DNA of 64,000 bases from Nissolia schottii (taxonomy: Eukaryota; Streptophyta; Magnoliopsida; Fabales; Fabaceae), in contig QANU01000796.1 of NCBI GenBank assembly GCA_003254905.1, positions 61,253-125,252 on the forward strand, written 5' to 3'. The translations under genes were made by a program, and so were the position numbers. A model generated the notes under the pieces. That model was given only the letters and a program-made list of their open reading frames with translations. It did no database searches and was not told the DNA's origin. This document shows, in pieces, positions 25,623-37,239 of the stretch. Within the stretch, counting starts at the first letter, position 1. The number at the start of each line of letters is the position of its first letter.

Positions 25623-25628
25623 TATATA
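25623..25628 (+). promoter_or_regulatory. Probable TATA box of LTR D
   Basis: CCCCTTATATAGAGGC is a good match to a plant TATA element. The following bases lack further TATA words and run into a leader-like stretch. Position in the first third of the LTR is as expected for the U3/R border. Confidence 0.6.
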
Positions 25629-27699
25629 GAGGCTTCCCATGAGATTTTAGACTTGCTAATTCACTCCAGAGCTTGANGACTTTTTTCACGGTCTATTTTA
25701 GACCATGTATTTATTTTAAAAGTTATTTATTTATTTATTTTAGCATTATGTTATTTATGCATGTTTTATAAAATTCTAGGAGGTAGAACTTAGTATTTTA
25801 TTTATGAATTTATGAAGTTAGTTATTATTAAGAATTATTTTATCCAATTAGTTATTTTTTTCATGATTATTTATTTAGAAAACTCTTTCTTTATGAAGTA
25901 GATATTTATGAAATTATTTTAGAACTACATGGGACCACATGTTTTATAGTCATGTTGCGTGTGTATGATTAGTATTAAATAATATAGATATTCATATTGT
26001 TTGGTTAAACCTTTAACAAAATATCATCATGGTTAAGGAAATATTTTGGTGGGAGAAGGTTTCTGTTAAGGAAAGGTTTTGGCTAAGGACAATACTTGGT
26101 ATTTAAGTTGTCCATTGTGACCTACCTCTCTTACCTGAGAACCTCCCTAAGCATGATAGCTTAGTCTACTTTAATTTTTCTAAGATAAAACACTTAAATA
26201 TATTAAGTCATGTTATTCTATCAGTATCAGCTAAAGGATTATGTTATCATGTTATGTTATGCATTTAAAACTGTTTTCATGAGAGTGTATCTATGATAGA
26301 ACTATAAGTCAGCGACAACCTACGTTGACCTTGGTATACCTTGTTCATTGTAAAATAGAATAGGACTCATGTAGATTTAGGGAAAGACCATAAAATCCGG
26401 ACATTGTAGCTCGTGATGCCCGGTGTCATGTATCATGTATCATGTCATGTAGATTAAGACAAGACCATAAAGCCTGAACATTTCAAGAACAACTAAACCG
26501 TAATGCTCAGAACGTCTATCTAGAGATCTCCCTAACTGAATTATATTTTCAAATGCTTTTATGTATTAGTTGTTATTATTATAGAAATGTTTTATGCGTG
26601 TTATATATTATATATGGCATTTGCATGTCATGTTTTCGAAGTGTCCCATGTCATTGTGCGGACGACTATTCGCTGAGACTCTTCCCAGAATTCTCACCTC
26701 TCAACCTCCCCCTCCAGTTACAGGTTACGAAGCAGCGTAGCAGAGCATGAAGTTTATGGTTAGTGTAGCGACATCAGAATCCAAGAGTCAGCAGTTCACC
26801 TTGAGGTGAAACTACCTACAGGAATTGTTAGTCTTATTTTTATTTTGTAATCAAGTCATGTTTAGAGTGCTCCAATTGTATACAAGCAGGATCTTCAGAC
26901 CATTCGCGTATTTTATTATGTATATTTATGTTTAATGTAAGAGATTTTATGTTTATTCAGAAAAGTAAATTTTATTTGTTTTAATTAAAATTAAAGTGCA
27001 TGTTTTTACGAAAAACGTTCTTAGAGGCTTCCGTAAGGGAATTAGTCCCTTGCGTGCCGATCGTGCCATAAGTCGGGGTATGACAATATGATCCTAACCA
27101 AACAGTTCTAAGGGATATCATGCCTATAATTCTAAGTCTCTGTCCTATCATAACATAAGTATATCATAAATAACATGTCATAAATAATATATCATGTAAG
27201 CATGGCAACTGTCAACTACTAAGCATGCATATAAGTATCTAATAACATATATAATGCACAACTGACTCTATTGACAAACCACCGAAGTGAAACCGTCGAC
27301 GTGCCGGGATCGTCACTCATTTGGAACGTTGCGTAACTAAGGAATACTGGAACTGGGGGCTCCAAGCGGCGTGGTATTGGCACCTAGAAAGGCAAAAATA
27401 AATCACCATCAGAAATCCATAAAGAAAGCTTAACTGCAGGCTCTACAGTAGCAATCTGGCATCGCTATGGTGTTCCGGCCTAGCCACGGTAGCTGTGGAC
27501 CACCATGGGCCACCACTACCAAAGTAGCAACGTCGGGACTTACTACCCTAGGTCATCCTAAAAAAGGACTGGTTACTTACCCTAGGTGAAGACGTTGCAT
27601 ATTCACAAGAGAGAGAGGAAGCCATTAAGCAGAAACTCGTTTCAGAGAGAAAAAGAGTCTGAAACTTTGAGCGAATTGAAAGGGGGAAAATGAGAGCTC

Positions 27700-27708
27700 T
27701 ATATATAG
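27700..27708 (-). promoter_or_regulatory. Probable TATA box of LTR E
   Basis: CTCTATATATAGAGCTC read on the minus strand is followed by a C/T-rich leader (TCTTTTTCTCTCTGAAAC). It lies about 180 bases from the LTR start. The palindromic GCACTGCAGCGCC region near 27787-27800 is upstream of it. Confidence 0.6.
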
Positions 27709-28899
27709 AGGGAGAGATGACCAAAGAGGCGGGTCGGGCCCTTTTCTAGCCCAAAGGAGCACAGATAGGGTTTCTAGTCAGCAGCGATGCACTGCAGCGC
27801 CTCGTTGCTGCCGACACGCCGGAGCGCACTATGGCCACTGTAGCGCGTCTCCAAGACCTGTTAGGCCCTTCATTGCGAGCCATTACATTAACAAATGTCT
27901 TACAACAAAATCCTTATCTTATTAAATATTTACTTTTTCAATTGTTTAGTTTTGGACAAGGATTATCTCCTTTCTAAAATGAATATGAAAAGGTCATTTG
28001 TAACACCCCTGCTAACTGCTTACGCTATAGTCATAAGCAGTGCTCACAGGGTTGTTAGTCACATTGGTTGGGTTACTTCTAGCCCCTGTATTTTTCTTTG
28101 AAAATATTTCTTACTCCAAAATATGGACCATTTTGAAATCTTTTCCTTTCCTTTCCTTTACTGATTTATAAACTAGGAGCTATTCGTGCTCAAGAAAACG
28201 AAGGTATAGATATGCAAACGACAGAGTCTCAAAAGACTTAGGCGATAGAATAATCGTACAAAACACTTCATGATATATATATATATATATATATGGGAAT
28301 ACTACATGGTCCAGAATATAATTACACATTCAATTGTGCTAGTACATAATACATTTAATTCACATAAGAGCTAAGGGCGTGTCTAATCCCTTTAGCTAAT
28401 ACAAAATACAAAGCATAAGCTATCGTCCTTTACTTCCTTGGAATCCTCTAACGCCAAAGTTTTTGCTCGTCCATTGATGCCTACCTGCCTTGGCATACTC
28501 GTCATGCTCGCCTAGAACCATAAAAGAGTGGGAGTGGGAACATTGCGCCTTAGTGGGAATCCTTGGGGTATCATTATTTGTTTTCTTCTCAATTATGATT
28601 CCGCCGCTCAAGGGCCTCTAGGTGTCATATCATACTAAAAGCCCTACTTGTTATTATTATCCCTACTAGTCCTGAGCAGTTTTATCTAGTTTACTAGGTA
28701 ATCGGGAATTCTAGTCTTCGCCTTACTTAATATACGAAAATCTTTCGTGTTTACTACATTCTACTCGCTTAATTACGTGACTTCATGTCATATATTCTTG
28801 TATCCCTTATTCTCTTATAGCCGGTCTTGTGAACTCTTTCTCACTTGTCATTGCTTCATTATATACATAGATCTTCTTATACCCTTTTCCCTATAAGCT

Positions 28900-29220
28900 T
28901 CTACCTACAGGAATTCTGACCATCACTTCTCTACAAGCTTCTACCTACAGAGACCATCTTGCAAGCTTTTACCTACAGGATAGAGACCTTCCTGCAAGCT
29001 TCTACCTACAGTAATACTAACATTCACTTCTTTACAAGCTTCTACCTACAGAGACCATCCTGCCAGCTTCTACCTACAGGACAACTGACTATCCCTCCCC
29101 TACAAGCTTCTACCTATAGGACAGAGACCTTCTTGCAAGATTCTACCTACAGGAATACTGACCTTTACTTCTCTGTAAGCTTCTACCTATAGAGACCATT
29201 CTCGCAGAAATACTATCTTC
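28900..29220. repeat. Minisatellite AAGCTTCTACCTACAG in LTR C
   Basis: About ten copies of AAGCTTCTACCTACAG or a near variant, separated by 14-26 bases of alternating sequence (AGAGACCATCTTG type and GGAATACTGACC type). A related word (AAGCTACTACCTACAGAAG) occurs at 24226 next to the end of LTR E. Open frames through this array are by-products of the repeat. Confidence 0.8.
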
Positions 29221-29784
29221 CTTGCAGACCTCAACCATGCAAGAAAGTAGTAGTAGTACCTTCACTACAGGCCTCATACCATGTAGGAAAGTAACCATCA
29301 TTGTTATATTCTTGGAGCATTACCTCATCCTGCTTTAAGAATTTACCTTATATGCCTTTGAAACATTTATACCCTTGGGCTCCTATCCCTTGACTGGTAC
29401 TCTAATTCTCTTATATGCTTACTTCTATCTTAGGCTCATTTATTCCGTTCCCACTTACTTTTACCAAATTCATATTCTCCATACGCTATCCTTCTTAACT
29501 TTCTTATGATCCACATTTGTTAACTAATCCTTAGGCTTTCACTTGTACTTTCTTAACCTAATTTATCCAATTCTGACTCGATTTCCCCTAAACTCACATG
29601 CATACTTGTTTTTAGTTATCCTATTTCTGCTTGCACCATCTAAACTTATCTCCTTAAGACTTCCACTGACATATTCTTCCTCTAGGAATTCTCAAAACCC
29701 TAATCTTACCCATTTACTCCTCCAAACCCTTTAAGCTCACACGCATCCTTAGGAAAAATTAGAGACAGAGAGCTAAAAGCTTGA

Positions 29785-29965
29785 GTCATTCGAATGACCT
29801 ATCACAATTCATTCGAACGACACGAAAAAATTGGGGACAGAGGGCTAAAAACTTAAGTCATTCGAATGACCATGCCCTAATCATTTGAATGACCTGCGCT
29901 CAACGGGCCTTTTTGGCCGCTCAACGGCATTCATTCGAATGACCATTCCTAGTCATTCGAATGAC
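29785..29965. repeat. Cluster of CATTCGAATG palindromes in LTR C
   Basis: Six copies of the 10-base palindrome CATTCGAATG within 181 bases, four perfect and two with one change, mostly as GTCATTCGAATGAC. The position within the LTR corresponds roughly to the CCGCTGAGCGG cluster of LTR A. Confidence 0.85.
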
Positions 29966-30660
29966 CTGCGCTCAGCACCCTGGGCGTGAAACATGTCACA
30001 ATTTTACACTTTTTTGCTTCCCCCTCTATTTTATTCAAAACCATTCCCATGCACACTTCTTAGAACTTTACCCCATAATTCCAACAGTCACAAATCATAT
30101 ATTTTCAACTTCTAAACGCTAAATAACTCATGCATGCATCATGTACAATATATACCACAACATATCTTTATATATTCACATAAACACACATAGATCACCA
30201 AGGAGGTGATTAAGCTAGGTTTTACCCACTTCCTAGAGGTGTAGGTTGGTGGTGAAGAGAGTTGAGGAGAGCTCCAAGAGTGCTTGAAAGTCTAAGCTTG
30301 CCTCATCCTTTCTTTGCAAGTGAAGACTAGGGTGCTTTGCTTGGAGAAAAATGGTGGTTTCTTTGGTTATGGAAAGGAAATGAAAGGAAGAAGATGATGA
30401 GAAATGAGAGTGGTAGCTGGAGGTAGGTATGTGTTCGGGTGAGAAGGGAAATTTTTGCGGGAAAGGTGAGTTAAAAACAAAAGGAATGGAAATTAAATAA
30501 ATATCTCATGTTAAAAATATTTAACATGTTACAAATATTTGACTCTTGCGCCCGCTATTAAAAATTTTCATGTATAATAATATATAATTATATTACAGTG
30601 TAATTTTATATTGATAATCCATTAAAATTGAGTCCTTAATAACTATAATAAAAGTGAAAA

Positions 30661-33042
30661 ACAATTGTAACTTTCAAAAATAAAGTATCAAATTATAAAG
30701 TACGAAATAGAATTATGCTAGATGAATAAAAAAATTAAAAAAAAATGGTAAGAGTAGTTAAGAATTGGTGGATAAGCTATGTTCTGTGTTGTGTCGTTTT
30801 AAGATCCGTGTGTTCTTAATTTTGTCTTGTGCATGTGACTGTCCTTGTGCATGTTCCTCCATCATCGTGTCACGCATCAAAAGAGATTGAAAATTGAAAA
30901 GCATATATAATAATAAAAGAATTAAAGGGGTAAATCTTTTCTTACTTTTTTTATAAAGCATCTTTTCAACGCGGCGGGGGAAAAAGGTTGATGTAATGTA
31001 AAGAATGGAATCGCTATATTCACGGCAATAAATCGGCTGACGTTAATCCATATGCATGAATTATTACGCGCTCCCCCCCACCCCCCCAACAATAAGCAGG
31101 CGTAATATTATTTAAATAAATAATGTTTCTATAAAACTAATCTAGTATATGATATTTTAATATTTAAATTGGTGTAGAATCATTATTTCTTAGCAAAAAT
31201 ATAGTTAATGTCATATTAATAGCGGAACATTGCGCTTGTTTAATTATAAAATTAATAATTCCCAAAAATGCGTAAATTTGAGGTGATTTTTGGTTGCGTA
31301 AAATAATATAGTAAATTTTTTTAAAAAATGATTTTGTTATAAAATTAATCTTTGAAAAAATTAAAAGGCAGACATTATTTTTCTATAAAAAAAATATCAA
31401 AATTTCCCTTTTTTTACTCTAAAAACATACTCTCTCCGCCCATTATTAGATGACACTTTTGATAAATCACTTAATTTAAAAAAGTATTATATACTTAAAG
31501 AAATCATTAAGTGCTTAGACTAATTACTCCTTAATTAGGGAGATATTAGACTAATTACTCTTCACTTAGTGGGATAGATTCTTATGAAAAATTATAATGT
31601 AATTAGTCTAATAATAAAAAGTTTATAATAAATAGATGTACAATTAAAAAAAATTAATATTTTTTAATTTAATTAAATGACGATTAATTTAAACAAAATT
31701 TTAAATAAAATATGATATCTAAAAGTAGATGGAAGTAGTTACTAATTTATCACCGTAGACATATCATTGACAATTGGTGATCGCCAGAAGCTAGAAGCAC
31801 GTAGATGTAGTATTTTTAATTTTTAAATAGTTACAAACCCTTTTTTTTTTTTGTAAAGAGTCATTAGATTGGGACTGCTTCAGGAGCAACACACGGTATT
31901 TGGAATTGTGGGTTTGGGAATTATTTTGGCCTGTGACTGCTGACCGGGAGAATCTTAAAATCTCAAAGTGAAAGGGATATAATGATACGTTTTAATTTAA
32001 TTATAAATAGGCTTTTGGGAGTCTCCATTAGATATGACATGATTATTTATTTTTCGAGAATGTTAGATATAACATGATTGGTGGTACTTAATTCGTTTTG
32101 GGATACCATCATCACTGGTACAAAATTAACTTAAATAACTCATGAGATTAATTTTGGAACCTTATTAGTATCTTTTTTTTTATCTAAGGTATCAATCGCC
32201 GATAATAGTGACATTCTCGTTTTAGTAACCGAGTTTACACAAAGTGATAGACTGTTAGTCGAGAAATGTTTTTCATTCTCATTGGCAAGGATCAAACTCA
32301 CACCAATATGGTTAAGGACAATGTGAGTTACCATTACATCACACCTCTTTGTTAGAATTTTATTAGTAACAATTATTATATTGTTAATTAATTAATTGAT
32401 TATAGTTACCTATTGTCATGAGAGTTACTTTTATGCAATGACAGAACATTGTTTACTGATAGAAACTCAATCAATTACTAAATCACTAAATCAAAGCAGG
32501 TTATTGTAGGTATCATGATTTGTCAATTTCTTAAGTTTTTATTTATTAATAGTGTTAAATTAAATTTGGGGGTGTCAATTTCTATGGTAGTGTTCCAAAA
32601 AAAATGTAAAATTATTTTACACTTTAATTTATAAAAATTGATATCTCTTTATTGTTTTGATGAAAGTGTATTTTGATCTTATTATATAAAACTCTGATTA
32701 ATTCGATAGGATTGGACCGAAGTCTCTTAACAGGATATAGGTCTTCAGGCAAAAAATATGTAATTTTTTAAATTATTGTTATTGCAAGCAAATACATGTA
32801 TATACGTTAACATTATTTATGCATGAAAATAAACCAAAGAAAATGTTGACCCAGAATATGGTGATGCGACGTGTTATGAGTTGGAACGAAAGATTGAATC
32901 CAACCCGTGACCTCATCGCCAGATGGGTCTCGTTCTTCCCTGCTATCTTGTTGTATGCACAAGTTTGTTTTTTTCCCCCCCTTTTGGAAAGGGTTTGCAC
33001 AAGTTTGTCAACAGCTAAAACGACAAGTTTTACGGTAAATAA
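30661..33042. other. AT-rich intergenic region with a Stowaway-type MITE
   Basis: No gene is supported here. The stretch contains C-rich low complexity at 31072-31087, the MITE at 31430-31739, a poly(T) run near 31842-31853, and a segment at 32180-32345 (GGCAAGGATCAAACTCACACC) that resembles retrotransposon-derived sequence but could not be classified. Confidence 0.4.
31430..31739. mobile_element. Stowaway-type (Tc1/mariner) MITE
   Basis: About 310 bases between TA dinucleotides (31428-31429 and 31740-31741). The left end reads CTCTCTCCGCCCATTATTAG and the right end in reverse complement reads ACTACTTCCATCTACTTTTAG, the form of degenerate CTCCCTCCGTCC termini. Interior is AT-rich and non-coding. 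Confidence 0.7.
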
Positions 33043-33051
33043 ATTAAAAAG

Positions 33052-34550
33052 GAATTAATACCCTGTATAATTTCTAAATTTATCTTCTTATCTAATTTGG
33101 TCTCTCAATTTAATAAAGTAACAGATAAATCTTTATATTTTACAAACGTTACACTCATTAATCCCTTCGTCTATCAAACTCTTAACAAAAGTCGAGTTAT
33201 CCGTTAACAAGCCGTTATGTCCATCCTCTCTTGTAATCAGTCCAAAATGATATCATTTTAAAAGTTTCAGGAATCAACCTAACCAAAAAAAGTTAAGAGA
33301 CTACTTAAACTCTACATCCTACCACCACCACTTCCTCTCATTGTCCTTGAGCTCATCATCACCTCCACCTTCAACTTGCGACCACCGCCACACCCTCATT
33401 CCCACTACCACCACCATTTATACCCCATTCCCGCCACTCCACCACCACCACCACTATGACAACACCCTCATTCCCACCACCACCATCGCTACCACTCACA
33501 TCTCATCTTATTTCCACTACAACCACCATGCACACCCCTATTGTGTGAAATTAATGATGACAATATATAGCAAAAATAAAAAATAAGCCCCTTATTTTTT
33601 TCCTATCACACCAATAAAAAGATACCTAGAATTAAAATTAACCAAAATTTGAACAAGGAATCACAAGGTTTGTCTAAGTCACAATTATTATAGAAACATC
33701 ATATCAAAATTCAAGTGCATTAGTTGCACCTAAGCAGAATCTATCACAAGCTTGAAATAAAGCATGCTTAGGAAAACTGAGTATATAAGGCAAATATGCA
33801 TTATAGGAAAATAGAAGATCTGGCTATCATAACTAAATGTAGAGATTAATTGAATTCTTGAGGCAGAGATCTAAGTAAACAACAACAAAAAGATAGAGGC
33901 TAATCATTGCTTTCTAGATTCTTTGATTTTTATAGTCAATTTATACAAATTCTTCACAACTCACCGCAGACACTTTATATCTTTAGAAAAATAATAAGAA
34001 ACTACACCTTTAAATGGTCAAAAAAGTTTATTTTTTATATATACTATCATCATTAATTTCACACAACGGAGTGTGTGTGGTGGTAATGGAAATGGAATAT
34101 GAGTGGTAGTGGCGGTGGTGGTGATGGGTAGTGCGAATGAGAAATGAGTGGATGTGATAGTGGGAATGAAGATTGATTGGTAGTAGTGGGTTGAAGGTGG
34201 AGGAGGTGGTGGTGGTGGACTCACGGTCAAGGGGAGGAAGTAGTGGTGGTAAGGTGTAGGACGTAAATAGTCCTTGAACTTTTTTTTAGCCTAGTTAGCC
34301 CTTGGACTTTTTTGGTCAAATTGATCCCTAGAACCTTCGAAACGACGTCATTTTGGGTTGACTATGAAATATGATGGATATAACGGCTCATTAACTGACA
34401 ACTCAACTTCCATTAGGGGTTTGATAGGCGAAGGAACTAATGAATCCAATATTTACAAAGTCCAGTGACCAACTTGTAACTTTATTAAGTTGAGGGACCA
34501 AGTAGGATAAGAGAGCGCTAACGTTCAAGGACTAAATAGGGTGTTAACCC
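33052..34550. mobile_element. Non-autonomous Mutator-like element with ~500 bp inverted ends
   Basis: 1499-base element flanked by the exact 9-base duplication ATTAAAAAG (33043-33051 and 34551-34559), the length made by Mutator-family transposases. The left arm (33052 to about 33590) and the right arm (about 34018-34550) are inverted copies. The outer tips read GAATTAATACCCTGTAT and, in reverse, GGGTTAACACCCTATTT. Shared internal blocks include GTCCAAAATGATATCATTTT against CCCAAAATGACGTCGTTT, and TACCACCACCACTTCCTC. Short Pro/His-rich open frames in both arms arise from the CCACCA-rich ends and mirror each other. No transposase is present. Confidence 0.85.
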
Positions 34551-36002
34551 ATTAAAAAGAAAGATAGAGTAAGTATTCTATCCGTTCCTTAAATACATAC
34601 GACTCTCTCAACTGAGATTCAAACCACAGTTCATCACGTTATGTTGGATACCCTTTACCACCAAACCAAACTTTGATAACACTCCTATGATTTGGTCTTG
34701 ATAATTCTTTAAATAATTGATAGAAAATTAAATTATTATTATTGGTCGGAACAGAAAATCAAATTGAAAGGATAATGTTTTAGAGCGAAAACATACGTTA
34801 GAAAGAAGTATCTTTTGGGCCATATAAAGGACCAGCCCATTACCGAAATAGGGTGAAAAAAAAATGGTCACAATGGGGACACAAGGCCCGACCAAAAAAA
34901 GGACTCAATGAACAAAAAAAGGAAAATAACCTAACTCTTTATTCTTCATCCTTCTCTCTTCTTCTAGCTCTCGTGTCTCCTTGGTGTTTTTAGAACTCTA
35001 TGCTAAAACACTCTTCAATAACTAATATACTTAACTACATTCAGTTATCATTTACCATAACTTTATACATTCTTTTGCCTATTGGAAGATTTGTTTTGAA
35101 AATTATACCTAGGTGTTTCTACCTCTATCTTGGGTTGCATAGGTAGACTCTCAAAGTAAAATAAAAAACATCGTGAGCCAAAATTTGCATGTTGAGGTTG
35201 CTATCGAAATGGATTGGATGATGGGGTATTTTATCTAACTAAGCAAGGTTAAAATGAGAATGCAAATTTTTAAGGAGACAAAAACAAGAACCCTAAGCAC
35301 AATAACAATGAAATTCAAAGAAGAGATGAAATGAGATACTACAAATCGTGTAAATGCATTGTTCTTAAGGATTTATCGCCGTCCCTGCTCAAAGCAATTC
35401 TCAATAGGATTCCTTCAAGAATAAGATGTGAATCTCCTTAGAAAGGCGTCCACACGCAATTCCTGACAATAACGAGAAACAAAGTCTCGTTCCAAATCTT
35501 AGATGATCAGCGGATGTTGTGGGGTGACCTCAACAGCTAGGCATTGCAGGGAAAGAAGGTGATGAACACTGGTGATGGGAAGCAAAGGTCATGGAGGAGG
35601 AAGAAAAGGAAGAGATAGATCTGAGTTGAGTTATTTTGGTCTCAATAGATTTCAAAATAAATAGGCTAAGGTTGCTTAGTTTTCAAGCCAAGCCTAACGA
35701 CTATGGATGACCCAAAACAACATTTTGTCTGCATGACGAGACTAGGGATGATACACGTGTGTGATATAATTAAGCTCAAGTCCATATTACCAACCCAATT
35801 CTATAAGTAGTAGATGGTAAACCATGTCTCATTGTAAAGACTTTCCTTGAGCCTATTTCAAGCAATGTGAGACTTTGGTTTTTCCACCAAACCAATGACT
35901 AAACCCACTTTAGATCCTTTATTTCCACAAAGGTGAAACCACATGCAAAATTTCGGCATTAAACAATAAACATTACCACCAAACCAAAATCAGAATTTGT
36001 CA

Positions 36003-36635
36003 GTCAATATAAAACCAAAACCATAATTTAGGAGTGATGAACAAATAATAGAACCAAGTTAACTTTATAAGTCAACCAAAATATAATGTAAAGCTAAATT
36101 TAAGTAAGCTTATATACTAAACTAAACCAGAAACTGAACTTTGCATGCTAATGTAGAGTCAAAACCAGATTTACTGATGCAGAACAAAAAAACATATTCA
36201 AGGCAACATTTGGAAGCATTGTTAGGATCAGGAGAACAATTTTATAAGGATAGATCCAAAGCACAATAAAACGGCAACAAAAGATATAGATAGCAGAACA
36301 ATGATTTAAACTAGAGCTCAACCGTGATGAGACCAGAACCAAACCCATTTTATAAAACCATAATGGTTGCTAAAATTAAAGAGTAGTGCTATTTATATGC
36401 CAACCTTGATGTTTATGATGTGATTGTGTGTCCTATGATATATGTGAAATGGGAGACTTAGTGTCTACATCAAGGTTAGTGTACTCATTAACATTTTTGA
36501 GAATAAAATTTGCATTAAGACACAAAAACCATAGTAGAAAACGAAGCCAAATGCAAGCCTTGGTCAATACAAAACCAAAACCAGAATTTAGGAGTGTAGA
36601 ACACAGGATAGAACTAAGTTAACTTTAGAAGTTAA
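36003..36635. repeat. Direct repeat pair of ~73 bp
   Basis: Copies at 36003-36075 and 36562-36635 share AAAACCAAAACC, AATTTAGGAGTG and AAGTTAACTTTA in order. Between them lies a short inverted pair (CCAACCTTGATGT near 36400, ACATCAAGGTTAG near 36467) that may be a small MITE insertion. Confidence 0.5.
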
Positions 36636-37239
36636 ATAAAAACCAGAATGAGCAACGGCCTAACAAGGATTGGATTGGAAAACGTTTCCACAGCCTTTAA
36701 ACAACGGTTTTAAATCAATCGCAACGTTTTGCAGCCCTTCTCAGCCCCTCTGGCCAGAGCTTTGTTCTCTTTACTATCTAGCCTTGTGCCTTAATTTCTT
36801 AATTATTAATTTAAAAAAGATCTATAAAACTTGATTTTCACGTTAGTTTATCCTTGTGATATTCAAGCAAAGAGGGAAACTTTTATTGGTACAAATAGTT
36901 CTTTGTAAATTGTAATCAATGAATAAGGAAGTTAACCTGATAATGATCACTCCCTTTAATTCCTTAAACCCACGTACGAGAAGAAGAAAAAAAAATTTAT
37001 TTGTACACCTAAAATATTTATACCGTACAACGACCTTATGGCTTATACTAATACGTACAAATTACATTGATTTTTGGGTCCCACACACAATTAAGTAAAA
37101 AAAAAAAAAAAAAAAAAACTGCACACTTCTCCACTACTCTCACAATAAGCGCGTGTATACTTCACTCTTCCGTGTTCTCTACGTTCTCTCTCGTTTCGTT
37201 CTTGCTTTATCTCTCTCGTCGTTCCTTTCACGAAGAAGA

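Larger units (their letters stand above)
25334..27085 (+). mobile_element. LTR D: solo LTR nested in LTR E in opposite orientation
   Basis: Starts TGTGATGACCCTTAGAAG and ends AAGTCGGGGTATGACA, flanked by exact ATATG duplications at 25329-25333 and 27086-27090. Length is 1752 bases. A TATA box (25623-25628) lies about 290 bases in, and a conserved 3' block (TTCTCACCTCTCAACCTCC, CAGGTTACGAAGCAGCG) near 26690-26740 marks U5. One unresolved base (n) lies at 25677. Confidence 0.85.
24194..27887 (-). mobile_element. LTR E: solo LTR split by nested LTR D
   Basis: Plus-strand boundaries are TGTCACGCCCTAACTTAGG at 24194 and CATTACA ending at 27887. Exact 5-base duplications TTAAC flank it at 24189-24193 and 27888-27892. 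Without the insert at 25334-27090 it is about 1.94 kb. Orientation is taken as minus because a TATA-like stretch at 27700-27708, read leftward, is followed by a pyrimidine-rich leader, and the conserved 3' block (GAGATGACAAACTCACTCC in reverse) lies near 24600. No internal coding domain. Confidence 0.8.
27999..30660 (-). mobile_element. LTR C: LTR related to A and B (right end unresolved)
   Basis: The left border TGTAACACCCCTGCTAACTG at 27999 is the reverse of the A/B 3' end. It is followed by the same blocks as LTR B: GGGTTACTTCTAGCCCCTG, CCTAGAACCATAAA, CGCCGCTCAAGG and CTCTAGGTGT. Homology to the 5' part of A and B can be followed to the GCGCCC word near 30555 and weakly to about 30660. 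Beyond that neither the other terminus nor a target duplication could be found, so the 5' end is probably truncated or decayed. The direction of the promoter is inferred to be leftward. Confidence 0.65.

Noticed and set aside
28900..29220. A CRISPR-like array of repeats and spacers
   Set aside because: Spacers fall into two related types and repeats vary; the array lies inside an LTR in plant DNA. It is a minisatellite.
33341..33586. A Pro/His-rich small protein gene
   Set aside because: It lies in one arm of an inverted-repeat transposon, and a mirrored frame exists in the other arm. The composition comes from CCACCA repeats.
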